This document shows positions 24,999 to 33,613 of a stretch of DNA of 64,000 nucleotides, piece after piece. The notes under the pieces are model-generated. The model searched no databases. It worked only from the letters and a program-made list of their open reading frames with translations, and was not told the origin of the DNA. Every line of letters begins with the position of its first letter. Position 1 is the first letter of the stretch. This stretch comes from Neolewinella agarilytica (GTDB taxonomy: Bacteria > Bacteroidota > Bacteroidia > Chitinophagales > Saprospiraceae): assembly GCF_900110645.1 (NCBI RefSeq), contig NZ_FOFB01000013.1, positions 62,001-126,000 of the forward strand. The letters run 5' to 3'. Both the position numbers and the translations under genes were made by a program.

Positions 24999-26441
24999 AT
25001 GCCGAAAGAATACCCAAAGTATGCTTTTTACCTGCTCATAGTTGCTGGTTTCAGCCTGTGGGTAATTAATTGGTGGGCGGGCCGCCCACTCTTCATTGAT
25101 GAGGCCAACGTAGCCCGTAATTTATATGATCGCTCCTTTAGCGGGCTGTTCCACCCGTTAGACCACCAGCAGTATGCTGCACCGCTTTATCTGGTGATGG
25201 CAAAAGCCTGCGGAGAACTTCTCGGATACGGAGAACTGTCGCTCCGCCTCCCGGCCATGCTGGGTGGTGGTCTGGCCGCTCTGGGGCTCTGGCTCGCCGG
25301 ACGAACGCTGAAGCTCGGGTGGTGGGCGCTTCTGCCCCTGGCCCTACTGTTCGTCAATCCCTACGTCCTTCGCTACGTAGGAGAGATAAAGCCCTACGCC
25401 ATTGATCTCGGGCTGGCCTCCCTGCTCATCGCCTTCGCGCTGAAGAATCCGCAGCCGGACGGGAAGTGGCTACTCATTGGTTTGTTGGCTCCCTGGATTT
25501 CTTTGCCCGCCACCTTCGTTTTGGCAGCGGTGGGGATCAGCTCTTTCCTCAGGGTGCTGATCAAACCGTCCGCGCCCCGGGCTGAGCTACCCCAGCATAA
25601 CAGAAGGTCCGTGCTTAAGTGGATAGGACTCGCCGTAATTTGGCTCTTCTCCTTCGCTGTCTTGTATACATTGGTAATCCAGGCATCAATCGGCAACCAA
25701 TACCTGCATCATTATCATGGTCGTTATTTCTTCCCGCCCCTTAGTGGTGAGGCAAATTTGCTCAAAGCACTTGGTCTGCTCTATTCACTACCCAAACTGG
25801 CCTTTGGCTTTACGGGCATAGCCATCGTTGTGGGTGTTCTCCTGGCCGGCCTGGGCCTGTTCAAAAAGTATAGCGACCAGAAGCTACTGCTATTTCTTCC
25901 GCTTCTCATCGTAACCATTGCCTCCTACTTCACCCTTTATAGTCTCATCCCCCGCCTGCTCCTCTTCACCCTTCCGGGCTGGTGGCTCCTGGCAGCCATC
26001 GGGAGCAAGGAACTGTGGGAAGATTACAGCGGCCGCCCCGTAATAATGTATGGTCTGCCACTTAGCTGGGTCTTCGTATTGGGGTCCACTAATGTAGCAC
26101 GCCACTTCCTGCAACCGATGACTTTTTCGGATTCCCGGGACTTAGTTACACAGATAAGCGAAGGATATGTCCCCGTTATCCACCGCAGTGTGCAGCCTGC
26201 CTGGGACTACTACCGGCGCATACATCCGGCATTTAAGGACCGCCTGGAAGAAGAAGTTCCCGCAACGGAGATTGAACAGCAAACCTTCCCGGGCAAATAC
26301 GTCCTGCTGTATACGGTGCTTACACAGCAGAGCATCCGGGATCGTTTGGAAACGGATAGAATCTGGGCGACGGAGCGCGGGTGCAAGGTGAGGACAGAGG
26401 CCATATATCGGGCCGCTGCGGTATATCTGGACTGTGAATGA
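24999..26441 (+). CDS. GT39-like polytopic glycosyltransferase
   Basis: 480 residues with about ten membrane helices. The first periplasmic loop reads GRPLFIDEANVARNLYDRSF then HPLDHQQYAAPLYLVMAK; the acidic pair in IDEA and the following pattern match ArnT/PMT-like (GT-C) enzymes that take sugars from polyprenyl phosphate. A soluble C-terminal segment of about 90 residues ends the protein. The acceptor cannot be inferred; lipid A or cell-surface glycan decoration is possible. Confidence 0.72.
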   Translation: MPKEYPKYAFYLLIVAGFSLWVINWWAGRPLFIDEANVARNLYDRSFSGLFHPLDHQQYAAPLYLVMAKACGELLGYGELSLRLPAMLGGGLAALGLWLAGRTLKLGWWALLPLALLFVNPYVLRYVGEIKPYAIDLGLASLLIAFALKNPQPDGKWLLIGLLAPWISLPATFVLAAVGISSFLRVLIKPSAPRAELPQHNRRSVLKWIGLAVIWLFSFAVLYTLVIQASIGNQYLHHYHGRYFFPPLSGEANLLKALGLLYSLPKLAFGFTGIAIVVGVLLAGLGLFKKYSDQKLLLFLPLLIVTIASYFTLYSLIPRLLLFTLPGWWLLAAIGSKELWEDYSGRPVIMYGLPLSWVFVLGSTNVARHFLQPMTFSDSRDLVTQISEGYVPVIHRSVQPAWDYYRRIHPAFKDRLEEEVPATEIEQQTFPGKYVLLYTVLTQQSIRDRLETDRIWATERGCKVRTEAIYRAAAVYLDCE

Positions 26442-26459
26442 CCGAATAGGCTGTCTACC

Positions 26460-27386
26460 CTACTCTTCCAATAAACGCTGAACGCTCACATCTTCGAGCA
26501 CCGGGCCTACCCGACTTAGTTTTAACTCGGCCATCGCGCGTCCGGCTCTTGTGCAACACTCCCAGCCTAAGCCTTCGTTGTAGCTGGCCAGGAATCCCGA
26601 CCAGAAGGCATCTCCGGCACCGGTGGTGTCTTTGACGTCCACTTTTCTGGCGGGCAGGTGAAAGGTTCCCTCATCGTGCATCACGAACACGCCGTCTTCT
26701 CCCAAAGTCAGGCAAACGAGATGTGCGCCCATATCTTTAATTTTCTTTGCGGCGGAGTGATAATCAATCACCATTTCACCGAAGAGGCGCTCGAAGTCTA
26801 CTTCGCTGACTTTTACCATCGCACCGAGTCCCGCCAGTTCCTCCAGTGTTTTGCGACCGAGGGCTACGTTGTCCAGCCAGATTTTGTCGGCATAATTGAA
26901 GTCGGTGCTCAGGCGAATGCCTTTGGCCGCAGCCTCCCGCATGGTGATCAGGATACTGGTACGGGCGGGGTCCTGGCTGAGGGCGAAAGCAGTGGTGTGC
27001 AAAACTCTGGCGGCAGACAAATCCAGCGCTCTGAGTTGTTCCAGCGTGATCTGTCGGTCGGCCAGCCGGTAGGGTTCGAAATTGCTCACGGCCCGGGACT
27101 TGGTTACGAGGATGAGCGTGGTCGGGTCTTCATGACGGGCAACGGCAGAGGTATCTGCACCGGATTCTTCTACGGCGTCAATCAGGAGGCTGCCGGCGTC
27201 GTCTTGCCCGACGGTGGCGACCAGGCTCACCGGCTGGCCCAGCCGGGCCAGGTTCATGGCCAGGTTGGCCGGGCTGCCTCCGGGCAACCGCTGGTAACGG
27301 TCCGCCGAGCGGAAGTCATCAGTATACTCCGTACTGATCAGGTCAATGAGGAGTTCACCTACGCATATAATTTCTGAAGGGGGCAT
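26460..27386 (-). CDS. PfkB family carbohydrate kinase, fructokinase-like
   Basis: 308 residues. Substrate-side motif GGSPANLAMNLARLG near residue 37 and the ATP/anion-hole motif DTTGAGDAFWSGFL with catalytic Asp259. Overall pattern (ICVGELLIDLISTE, LVATVGQDDAGS) fits bacterial fructokinases, though ribokinase-like sugars are also possible. It converges with the GT39-like gene, 18 bp apart. Confidence 0.88.
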   Translation of the reverse strand: MPPSEIICVGELLIDLISTEYTDDFRSADRYQRLPGGSPANLAMNLARLGQPVSLVATVGQDDAGSLLIDAVEESGADTSAVARHEDPTTLILVTKSRAVSNFEPYRLADRQITLEQLRALDLSAARVLHTTAFALSQDPARTSILITMREAAAKGIRLSTDFNYADKIWLDNVALGRKTLEELAGLGAMVKVSEVDFERLFGEMVIDYHSAAKKIKDMGAHLVCLTLGEDGVFVMHDEGTFHLPARKVDVKDTTGAGDAFWSGFLASYNEGLGWECCTRAGRAMAELKLSRVGPVLEDVSVQRLLEE

Positions 27387-27483
27387 GTCGGGGGGAAGGC
27401 TTATGAAGGGCTAACTTACGGAATAGGTGGCGTACGTACTGCTTCGCAAACAAGCTCGTGTGTATAACAAGCTCTACATTCGT

Positions 27484-27537
27484 AGCGCGGCTGGAAGCCG
27501 CTTTGGCCGGTCGCTGCTGGAAGCAGCGTACACCGGT
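27484..27537 (-). repeat. 54-bp twin-hairpin repeat, copy A
   Basis: Contains GCGGCTGGAAGCCGC and GCTGCTGGAAGCAGC hairpins. The opposite-strand copy at 30856-30909 differs at about four positions. Confidence 0.7.
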
Positions 27538-27544
27538 AACCTCA

Positions 27545-27571
27545 CCCTGCACCTGCGGCCGCGCCTGCAAG
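27545..27571 (-). repeat. Dispersed motif before glpD
   Basis: CCCTGCACCTGCGGCCGCGC then CTGCAAG on the plus strand; full-length copy, intergenic. Confidence 0.7.
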
Positions 27572-27669
27572 CTACTGAAAGCCTTATTCCCACTAAACAC
27601 GGGATGACACAGAACAATTAACCGTCCATTGTGCTTTTGTCTCTATATTCAACGTAAAGACAAAGCGGC

Positions 27670-29352
27670 ATGAAAGCTACTTCCAAAAGAAGCCAGAAAC
27701 TAGAAAAACTACGGACACATTCTTTTGACCTCCTGGTCATCGGTGGTGGCATCACCGGTGCCGGCGTAGCCCTGGACGCCGCCAGTCGCGGTCTCGATGT
27801 TCTGCTCGTTGAACGGCATGATTTTGCTTCCGGCACCAGCTCTAAATCCACCAAGCTGATTCACGGCGGATTGCGTTACCTCAAGAATCTGGAAATTGGC
27901 CTCGTCCGCGAAGTAGGGCAAGAGCGCGCCGTTGTTCATGAAATTGCGCCCCACCTCGTCCGCCCCGAAAAGATGCTACTCCCTTTGGTTGAGGGAGGTT
28001 CACTGGGCAAGATGACCACCAGCATGGCACTCTGGGTCTATGATTTTCTGGCCGATGTGGAAGGCGATGATAAGCGGGTCATGCTGACCAAAGAAGAGAC
28101 CGCTGAATACGAACCGCTGGTACGCACAGACATTCTCAAAGGAGGAGGCTTCTACGCCGAATACCGGACCGATGATGCCCGACTAACCATCGAAAACATC
28201 AAAACCGCCGAAAAGCACGGCGCGACCGCCCTCAACTACGTAGAGGCGACCGAATTTGTCTACGATGATGACGGGCAAATCACCGCCGTCATCTGCCACG
28301 ACCGTTTCAGCGGCGAGCACATCACCGTACAAACGAGCCACGTCATCAGCTCCACCGGGCCCTGGGTCGATGAGCTCCGGACCGTCGACAAAAGCATGAC
28401 CGACCGCCACGTATTTCTCTCCAAAGGAGTGCACATCGTGGTGTCCCGGGAACGACTCCCCCTGAAGCATGCGGTTTACTTTGACGTGCCGGACGGGCGA
28501 ATGTTCTTCGCCATTCCCAGACTCCGCTGCACCTACATTGGCACAACGGACACCGCCTACAAGGGAGACCCCGACGCTATCCCGACTTACCTCGAAGATG
28601 TGGAGTACATCCTGCACGGTACGAACCTGATCTTCCCGACGGTCAACCTGAAGCTGGAAGACGTGGAGTCCAGCTGGGCCGGCGTTCGCCCCCTGATTTA
28701 TGAAGAGGGTAAGTCCGGCGCAGAAATGTCCCGCAAAGACGAAATTTTTGAGTCCGAGTCCGGTCTGCTCTCCATTGCCGGCGGCAAATTAACCGGCTAC
28801 CGGAAAATGGCGGAACGGGTTGTTGACCGTGTCGGCAAACAAATGAAAGAAGACGGCAAGAAGCTGAAGCACACCACCACCAAAGACATTGACCTCACCG
28901 GTGGCCCGTTCAAAGACTTTGCGGCCGTATTGGCCTACGAAAAAGAGATTGCCGCGCTGCTGGAAGCAGCGAGCCTGTCCCCTGACCGTGCCGCCTATCT
29001 GGTGAGCAACTACGGCAAGCAATCCCCCGAAATCATTGAAGCGGCTACTCACCGTAAGGAAGGTACCGACGTTGGCCGGCTGGCCGCCGCAGAAGCTGCC
29101 TGGTGCATCGAGCACGAGTTAGCCCTCTACCCCATTGACTGGGTCGAGCGGCGCAGCGGCCGCCTGTATTTCGACATGCCAAGCATCGAGCCCGTGCTCG
29201 AGGAAGTGCTGGCCGTCTTCGCCGAAGCCTACCAATACACCGAAGAAGACACCAATCGGGAGCGCGAGCGTATCCGCAAAGCCATCAAGTGGGTGAGTGA
29301 GTTTGAGGCTGCCCCGGAAGGAGTGGTGGTGCCGGAGATTGTGGCGGTTTAA
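27670..29352 (+). CDS. glpD: Glycerol-3-phosphate dehydrogenase (FAD)
   Basis: 560 residues. N-terminal FAD-binding Rossmann motif DLLVIGGGITGAGVALDAAS, then the family signature LVERHDFASGTSSKSTKLIH followed by GGLRYL. Later TFGVRPL-type segment SSWAGVRPLIYE and SIAGGKLTGYRKMAERVVD. It oxidises glycerol-3-phosphate to dihydroxyacetone phosphate at the membrane and passes electrons to quinone. No glpK or glpF neighbours, so phospholipid-derived substrate is plausible. A small terminator follows at 29418. Confidence 0.95.
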   Translation: MKATSKRSQKLEKLRTHSFDLLVIGGGITGAGVALDAASRGLDVLLVERHDFASGTSSKSTKLIHGGLRYLKNLEIGLVREVGQERAVVHEIAPHLVRPEKMLLPLVEGGSLGKMTTSMALWVYDFLADVEGDDKRVMLTKEETAEYEPLVRTDILKGGGFYAEYRTDDARLTIENIKTAEKHGATALNYVEATEFVYDDDGQITAVICHDRFSGEHITVQTSHVISSTGPWVDELRTVDKSMTDRHVFLSKGVHIVVSRERLPLKHAVYFDVPDGRMFFAIPRLRCTYIGTTDTAYKGDPDAIPTYLEDVEYILHGTNLIFPTVNLKLEDVESSWAGVRPLIYEEGKSGAEMSRKDEIFESESGLLSIAGGKLTGYRKMAERVVDRVGKQMKEDGKKLKHTTTKDIDLTGGPFKDFAAVLAYEKEIAALLEAASLSPDRAAYLVSNYGKQSPEIIEAATHRKEGTDVGRLAAAEAAWCIEHELALYPIDWVERRSGRLYFDMPSIEPVLEEVLAVFAEAYQYTEEDTNRERERIRKAIKWVSEFEAAPEGVVVPEIVAV

Positions 29353-29417
29353 GGATAAACCTCTCCCCACCCCCTCTCCGAAAAGCCTTGCCTCCGGCGC
29401 GACGGAGAGGGGCTATG

Positions 29418-29435
29418 AAAACGCCGGGCGTTTTT
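29418..29435 (+). terminator. Intrinsic terminator after glpD
   Basis: AAAACGC-CGG-GCGTTTTT, a short perfect stem with a T-run on the plus strand, 66 bp after the glpD stop. Confidence 0.65.
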
Positions 29436-29468
29436 GGTGGTAGACCATTGGAATTTCGTAGAAAAAAC

Positions 29469-29508
29469 AGCTCGAAGAGCTTCGTAACACAGCACCGACT
29501 TTAGTCGG
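29469..29508. repeat. 40-nt double-hairpin repeat, copy A
   Basis: AGCTCGAAGAGCTTCG then CCGACTTTAGTCGG. The second copy (58737-58776, opposite strand) has CCGGCTTGAGCCGG, where an A-T pair has become G-C. The repeat includes the stop codon of the MepA-like gene. Confidence 0.65.
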
Positions 29509-30217
29509 CTGGAATATTGAAATCAACGTGGTAATGATCATCGTGTAGATCGTCCACCAACTTAGGTAGTGCTTTAGCTAAATAAATGCCTCTGGCACGT
29601 ACCGCTTGTCCGCTTTTCGTAGCGTAAAAGTCATCCTTGAGATCGATCTTGAGGATGACTTTTTTTATGCGCAGACCATTCTTTCGGGCCGCATCATCGA
29701 GCGCGAGAATATGCTTACCCATGGTTTCAAAATCGATGGCTACGTTTTCACTCCACCGTCCTTTTTCGTCGAAGGAGAGCAGGTAATGCCACACGCCTAG
29801 CCGGTCCAGCCAACGGTATTGTTGCCCGTTCTTGATCTTAGGCACCATAAAATCCACCGACATTCCGATCTGATGCGTGCGGTGCGGCCAAAGCCGCCCA
29901 CCACAGCAACGGGCGCTTTCCATAATCCTAAACTGAATGCCGGGGCAACTCGTCTCGCAGGCAGCATACGCCTCCACTACCGTTTGATGGACTTTGTGGT
30001 GGGCGTAGCCCCGATCCAGTACGAAATAACTCAGCGAACTGAAGTACCGGAAGTTCTCACCTGACCATGGCAGCAGCCAGCCATTTTCCAGGGTCCCACC
30101 GGAGACGGAGCCTTTGGAAGCACTCTTGCCTTCGTTTTGGTGAAGGAGTTCCGGAAGGGATAATACAATAAGGAGAATGGCGAATACTGCCAGGGCAATC
30201 TTTTTACGCTTAGTCAT
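29501..30217 (-). CDS. MepA-like murein endopeptidase
   Basis: 238 residues with an N-terminal membrane anchor or signal (residues 7-22). The zinc-site motifs of LAS-type peptidases are visible: HRTHQIGMSVDFM and the C-terminal DDHYHVDF. This resembles penicillin-insensitive murein endopeptidase, which cuts peptide crosslinks in peptidoglycan. Four cysteines (CETSCPG, CCGG) suggest disulfides outside the cytoplasm. The last codons overlap a 40-nt hairpin repeat. Confidence 0.75.
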   Translation of the reverse strand: MTKRKKIALAVFAILLIVLSLPELLHQNEGKSASKGSVSGGTLENGWLLPWSGENFRYFSSLSYFVLDRGYAHHKVHQTVVEAYAACETSCPGIQFRIMESARCCGGRLWPHRTHQIGMSVDFMVPKIKNGQQYRWLDRLGVWHYLLSFDEKGRWSENVAIDFETMGKHILALDDAARKNGLRIKKVILKIDLKDDFYATKSGQAVRARGIYLAKALPKLVDDLHDDHYHVDFNIPAD

Positions 30218-30241
30218 GCGGGGGGGGGAAGGCTCTGCTAG

Positions 30242-30814
30242 CTAAACGTCTGCCGGGAAGCCATAGTGCCCCATTACTAAATCAGCGACTTCATCAGCAG
30301 TCAGCGATTCATTGTTGATCTTAAATATTTTACGCTCCGGCATTTCTCCCGGCAACGTATTCTCCCGATAGTTTTCATCATCGGACAAAAGGCACTTTTC
30401 GGAATGAGCGATGTTTCTTTTCGAAGGTTTCTCCGCCAGACGATCCGGATGCCGGTTCCGCTTCAGTCTGGTTGCCTGACTGGCCGTTAACTCAACATAA
30501 TGGACTTTAGCCCCGGCATCGGTGAAGATTTTCACTATTTGATCTACGTACTTTCTGTCCTCCGGCAAGCCCATTGCCCAGCAAAAGGTAAAGATGAAGC
30601 CGGGCAAATCGCTGTCGGCTACCACCTCGAAGACGCCAAACCGGACCAATCGATCAATCTTCCGGAACGGATCGGTTCCGAAGTCGAAGAAGCGGTTAGC
30701 CAGTTCCAGCGAGACGTGGTTATGCATCAGCTTATAGCCCGTTTTGGCGGCCAGAGCTTTACCGACGGTCATCTTGCCAACGGCGGGAGGGCCGAAAATG
30801 AGGATGAAGTTCAT
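30242..30814 (-). CDS. P-loop nucleotide kinase-like protein
   Basis: 190 residues beginning MNFILIFGPPAVGKMTVGKA, a Walker A motif. The remainder (HNHVSLELANRFF, VHYVELTASQATRLKRNRHPDRL) resembles small P-loop kinases related to shikimate/gluconate kinases, with an Arg-rich lid. Substrate not recognised. It lies 24 bp upstream of the MepA-like gene on the same strand. Confidence 0.7.
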   Translation of the reverse strand: MNFILIFGPPAVGKMTVGKALAAKTGYKLMHNHVSLELANRFFDFGTDPFRKIDRLVRFGVFEVVADSDLPGFIFTFCWAMGLPEDRKYVDQIVKIFTDAGAKVHYVELTASQATRLKRNRHPDRLAEKPSKRNIAHSEKCLLSDDENYRENTLPGEMPERKIFKINNESLTADEVADLVMGHYGFPADV

Positions 30815-30855
30815 GCTGTTGGATGTCGGGAATGAGCCATAAAGTTGCGAATCGC

Positions 30856-30909
30856 ACCGGCGTACGCTGCTTCCAGCAGCGACCGGCCAAAGTGACTTCC
30901 AGCCGCGCT
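30856..30909 (+). repeat. 54-bp twin-hairpin repeat, copy B
   Basis: Same unit as 27484-27537 on the other strand (GCTGCTTCCAGCAGC, then GACTTCCAGCCGCGCT). Lies between divergent genes. Confidence 0.7.
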
Positions 30910-30994
30910 GCCAATTTTATTGCGCGCGCAGAGCGCTCTTTGGCCCGTTCGCGCGCGGAGCGGCGCGTACGCCGCAACATTCCCTCACACGGTT

Positions 30995-31002
30995 TATCTT
31001 TG
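30995..31002 (+). promoter_or_regulatory. -7 box TATCTTTG of prfA
   Basis: Exact TAnnTTTG, 34 nt before the prfA start at 31037. Confidence 0.5.
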
Positions 31003-31036
31003 CGCCCCGATACCAACAGTTTAAAACTACCAACCT

Positions 31037-32116
31037 TTGCTCGACCAGCTCGCCGCCATCTTTCATCGCTTCAAGAACCTCGAGGAACAACTCTCTGACC
31101 CGGAGGTAATCACCGATGCCAGTAAGTTTACCAAAGTCAACAAAGAGTACGGTAAGCTACGGCCCATCGCGGACACCTACCTGGAGTACAAGGACCTGCT
31201 CGACAACCTGGAGAGCGCCGAGTCCATGCGCAAAGACCCCGACCCGGAGATGCGGGAAATGGCCCAGATGGAATTCGAAGAACTCCGCGACCGTAAAGAA
31301 GTGATGGACGAGGAGATCAAAGTAATGCTCATCCCGAAAGATCCGGAAGATGAGCGGGACATCATCATGGAGATCCGCTCCGGAGCGGGCGGCGACGAAG
31401 CCGCCATCTTCGCCGGCGATCTCTACGATATGTACAAGCGCTACTGCGAAGGGAAGGGCTGGAAACTGGAAGTCATCGATGAAAACGAAGGCACCGCCGG
31501 CGGTTACTCGAAGCTCGTCTTCGAGGTCCATGGCGATGATGTGTACTCTCACCTGAAGTTTGAATCCGGTGCTCACCGCGTACAACGCGTTCCTAAGACG
31601 GAGAGCCAGGGCCGGGTGCATACCTCTGCCGCCACGGTAGCCGTCTTACCCAAGATGGAGGAAGAGGACATCAACATCAACAAGGCCGATCTGAAGATCG
31701 ACACCTTCCGCGCCTCCGGCGCGGGTGGGCAGCACGTCAACAAGACGGAATCCGCCATCCGGATTACCCACCTGCCTACGGGCATCGTCAGCGAAAGCCA
31801 GGATGGCCGTAGCCAGCACAAGAATAAGGAGATTGCCATGGCGCAGCTCTACCAGCGCATCAAGGACGCCCAGGACTCCGCCGCCCAGAGTGAACTCTCT
31901 GCGGCGAGAAAATCCCTCGTCGGCAGCGGTGACCGCTCCGAGAAAATCCGCACCTACAACTACCCCCAGAACCGGGTAACCGATCATCGCATCAACCTCA
32001 CCCTGCACAGCCTGGACAAGATTGTCGCCGGCGGGCTGGAGCCCGTTATCGAAGGCTTGCAGGTAGCGGAGAATGCTACGAAGTTGAAGGAAGGAGGAAG
32101 TGTGGGAGAAGGGTGA
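31037..32116 (+). CDS. prfA: Peptide chain release factor 1
   Basis: RF1 reads UAA and UAG and triggers peptide release. 359 residues, normal length. GGQ is at residues 230-232 ([19 protein letters not shown]), preceded by [20 protein letters not shown] and followed by [15 protein letters not shown], which separates RF1 from RF2. The start is TTG: the product [12 protein letters not shown] aligns with other RF1 N-termini and no ATG fits. Confidence 0.96.
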   Translation: MLDQLAAIFHRFKNLEEQLSDPEVITDASKFTKVNKEYGKLRPIADTYLEYKDLLDNLESAESMRKDPDPEMREMAQMEFEELRDRKEVMDEEIKVMLIPKDPEDERDIIMEIRSGAGGDEAAIFAGDLYDMYKRYCEGKGWKLEVIDENEGTAGGYSKLVFEVHGDDVYSHLKFESGAHRVQRVPKTESQGRVHTSAATVAVLPKMEEEDININKADLKIDTFRASGAGGQHVNKTESAIRITHLPTGIVSESQDGRSQHKNKEIAMAQLYQRIKDAQDSAAQSELSAARKSLVGSGDRSEKIRTYNYPQNRVTDHRINLTLHSLDKIVAGGLEPVIEGLQVAENATKLKEGGSVGEG

Positions 32117-32140
32117 TATTTCGGATGTAGAAGTTTCGAC

Positions 32141-32878
32141 TTACTCCCCCAGCGTATTAAGGTATAGCGCCAGCACTAAGCCAATGGCGGTAGCCAGCCC
32201 GGTCCAGTACTTATCATCTTTGAAGGCCTTCGGGAAAACCTCCAGTGCAAGCGAGCCGACCACTGCTCCTCCCGCAAAACACTTGATGTAATTAAGGTAC
32301 TCGCTGGGAACATCCGTTAGCAGATAATGTCCCAACAGCGCTGAGGCAGAAAGAATTACTGCCGTAAACACCCAAAGGAAAAGGATTTTCTTTTTGGAAT
32401 GCTGGTTCTCCGCCATTTCCTTAGCGCCACCCGCTGCCTCCGGCAGGTTAGACAACAGGATTGACCCCGACAAAGCAGCAACGGAAGCCGGGCCGGCACT
32501 AATGAGAGCTACGCCCAAAGCCAGATTTTCCGGGATGCCATCAAGGGTAATGGCGGCAAGTAAGCCGCCGCCACTGTCAGAGCCCCATTTTTCTTTGACC
32601 AAATAGTCCAATACCGTAAAAGTGACGGCTCCGGCAAAAACGGCAGCCAGGGTAATGGGTACCGAATTTTCCTCGAGTGCAGGATTGATCAATTCCAGTA
32701 AAGCCGAAACTAAAAGCGCTCCGCCGGCTAAAGCGACCAAAAAGCCCTCCAATTGCTTAGACAGGCTTCCGTAAATGCCCCAGATTGCGCCTGCAATCAG
32801 TGCTCCGGAGACAACAATTATTACTATGGCGGTCATCATTATTGCAGCGTTTATAGCGGTCTGTCTGATAAGTTCCAA
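32141..32878 (-). CDS. ZIP family metal transporter
   Basis: 245 residues with about eight membrane segments. The family metal site is in TM4, ITLDGIPENLALGVAL (D-x-x-P-E-N where H is common), and TM5, ILLSNLPEAAGGAKEM. It probably moves zinc or another divalent metal across the inner membrane. Downstream stop converges with prfA, 24 bp apart. Confidence 0.85.
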   Translation of the reverse strand: MELIRQTAINAAIMMTAIVIIVVSGALIAGAIWGIYGSLSKQLEGFLVALAGGALLVSALLELINPALEENSVPITLAAVFAGAVTFTVLDYLVKEKWGSDSGGGLLAAITLDGIPENLALGVALISAGPASVAALSGSILLSNLPEAAGGAKEMAENQHSKKKILFLWVFTAVILSASALLGHYLLTDVPSEYLNYIKCFAGGAVVGSLALEVFPKAFKDDKYWTGLATAIGLVLALYLNTLGE

Positions 32879-32991
32879 CGCAACATTAAAGATAGATGTT
32901 CCGAATTAGGGCCGTACCCAAAATGCCCAATCAAAGCGTTTATGATTCTCACTGCTTCCCCCACCCTACCCTGCAGTTTTGCTGAAAGAAA

Positions 32992-33017
32992 CCCTTGCAC
33001 CTGCGGTCCCGCGCCCC
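32992..33017 (-). repeat. Dispersed motif before aroK, full copy
   Basis: CCCTTGCACCTGCGGTCCCG then CGCCCC; one of the most complete copies, intergenic between the divergent ZIP and aroK genes. Confidence 0.8.
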
Positions 33018-33056
33018 TCCAACCAACCCCTCTCCTTATCATAGCGTTCTCTAGGT

Positions 33057-33566
33057 ATGCGTATTTATCTAACGGGCTTCATGGGTTGCGGAAAGAGCTG
33101 GACGGGCCGTCGGCTGGCCAAGCTGATCGGCTGTGATTTTGTGGACCTGGACGACTGGATCGAGATTGCCGCCGGGCAATCCATCAACGAAATATTTGCC
33201 ACTCAGGGAGAAGAAGCCTTCCGGGAATGGGAACGCAGCTCCCTGCGGCAGCTGGCTGAAAAGACCTCCTTCGTGATGGCCACGGGTGGCGGAGCGCCTT
33301 GTTTTCATGGCAATATGGACTGGATGAACGAGCATGGCACCACCGTTTTCCTCGACCCTCCGCTGGAATGGATGCTCGAACGACTGGAAAAAGGCCGTGC
33401 TCACCGCCCCTTACTGCAAACCAGCGAAGAACTCGCTGATTTCGTCCGCCAAAAACTGGCCGACCGGCGCCCCGTTTACGAAAAAGCCCACATTCACTTG
33501 CAGCCGACAGACCCAAATACCTACATTCCGCGTTTGCTCTACGACCAATTGCTGTCCAGTACGTAA
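33057..33566 (+). CDS. aroK: Shikimate kinase
   Basis: 169 residues. P-loop GFMGCGKS (residues 7-14), shikimate-binding FVDLDDWIE, EEAFREWE, and MATGGGAPCF; lid Arg in RAHRPLL. It phosphorylates shikimate in the aromatic amino acid pathway. The subtilase gene follows 47 bp later. Confidence 0.95.
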   Translation: MRIYLTGFMGCGKSWTGRRLAKLIGCDFVDLDDWIEIAAGQSINEIFATQGEEAFREWERSSLRQLAEKTSFVMATGGGAPCFHGNMDWMNEHGTTVFLDPPLEWMLERLEKGRAHRPLLQTSEELADFVRQKLADRRPVYEKAHIHLQPTDPNTYIPRLLYDQLLSST

Positions 33567-33613
33567 TACCTGTCAGCTGTCCATCAAACACGAATTAAGC
33601 TACTACACAACTT

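Larger units (their letters stand above)
27387..27669. other. Repeat-filled spacer before glpD
   Basis: 283 bp with no convincing gene. It carries a 54-bp twin-hairpin repeat (27484-27537) and a copy of the dispersed TGCACCTGCG motif (27545-27571). A 64-codon ORF across it is made of repeat sequence. Confidence 0.55.

Noticed and set aside
26373-26390. Dispersed motif copy inside the GT39-like gene (GCGCGGGTGCAAGG)
   Set aside because: Shortened, in another frame, at the protein end; counted as uncertain and not listed as a feature.
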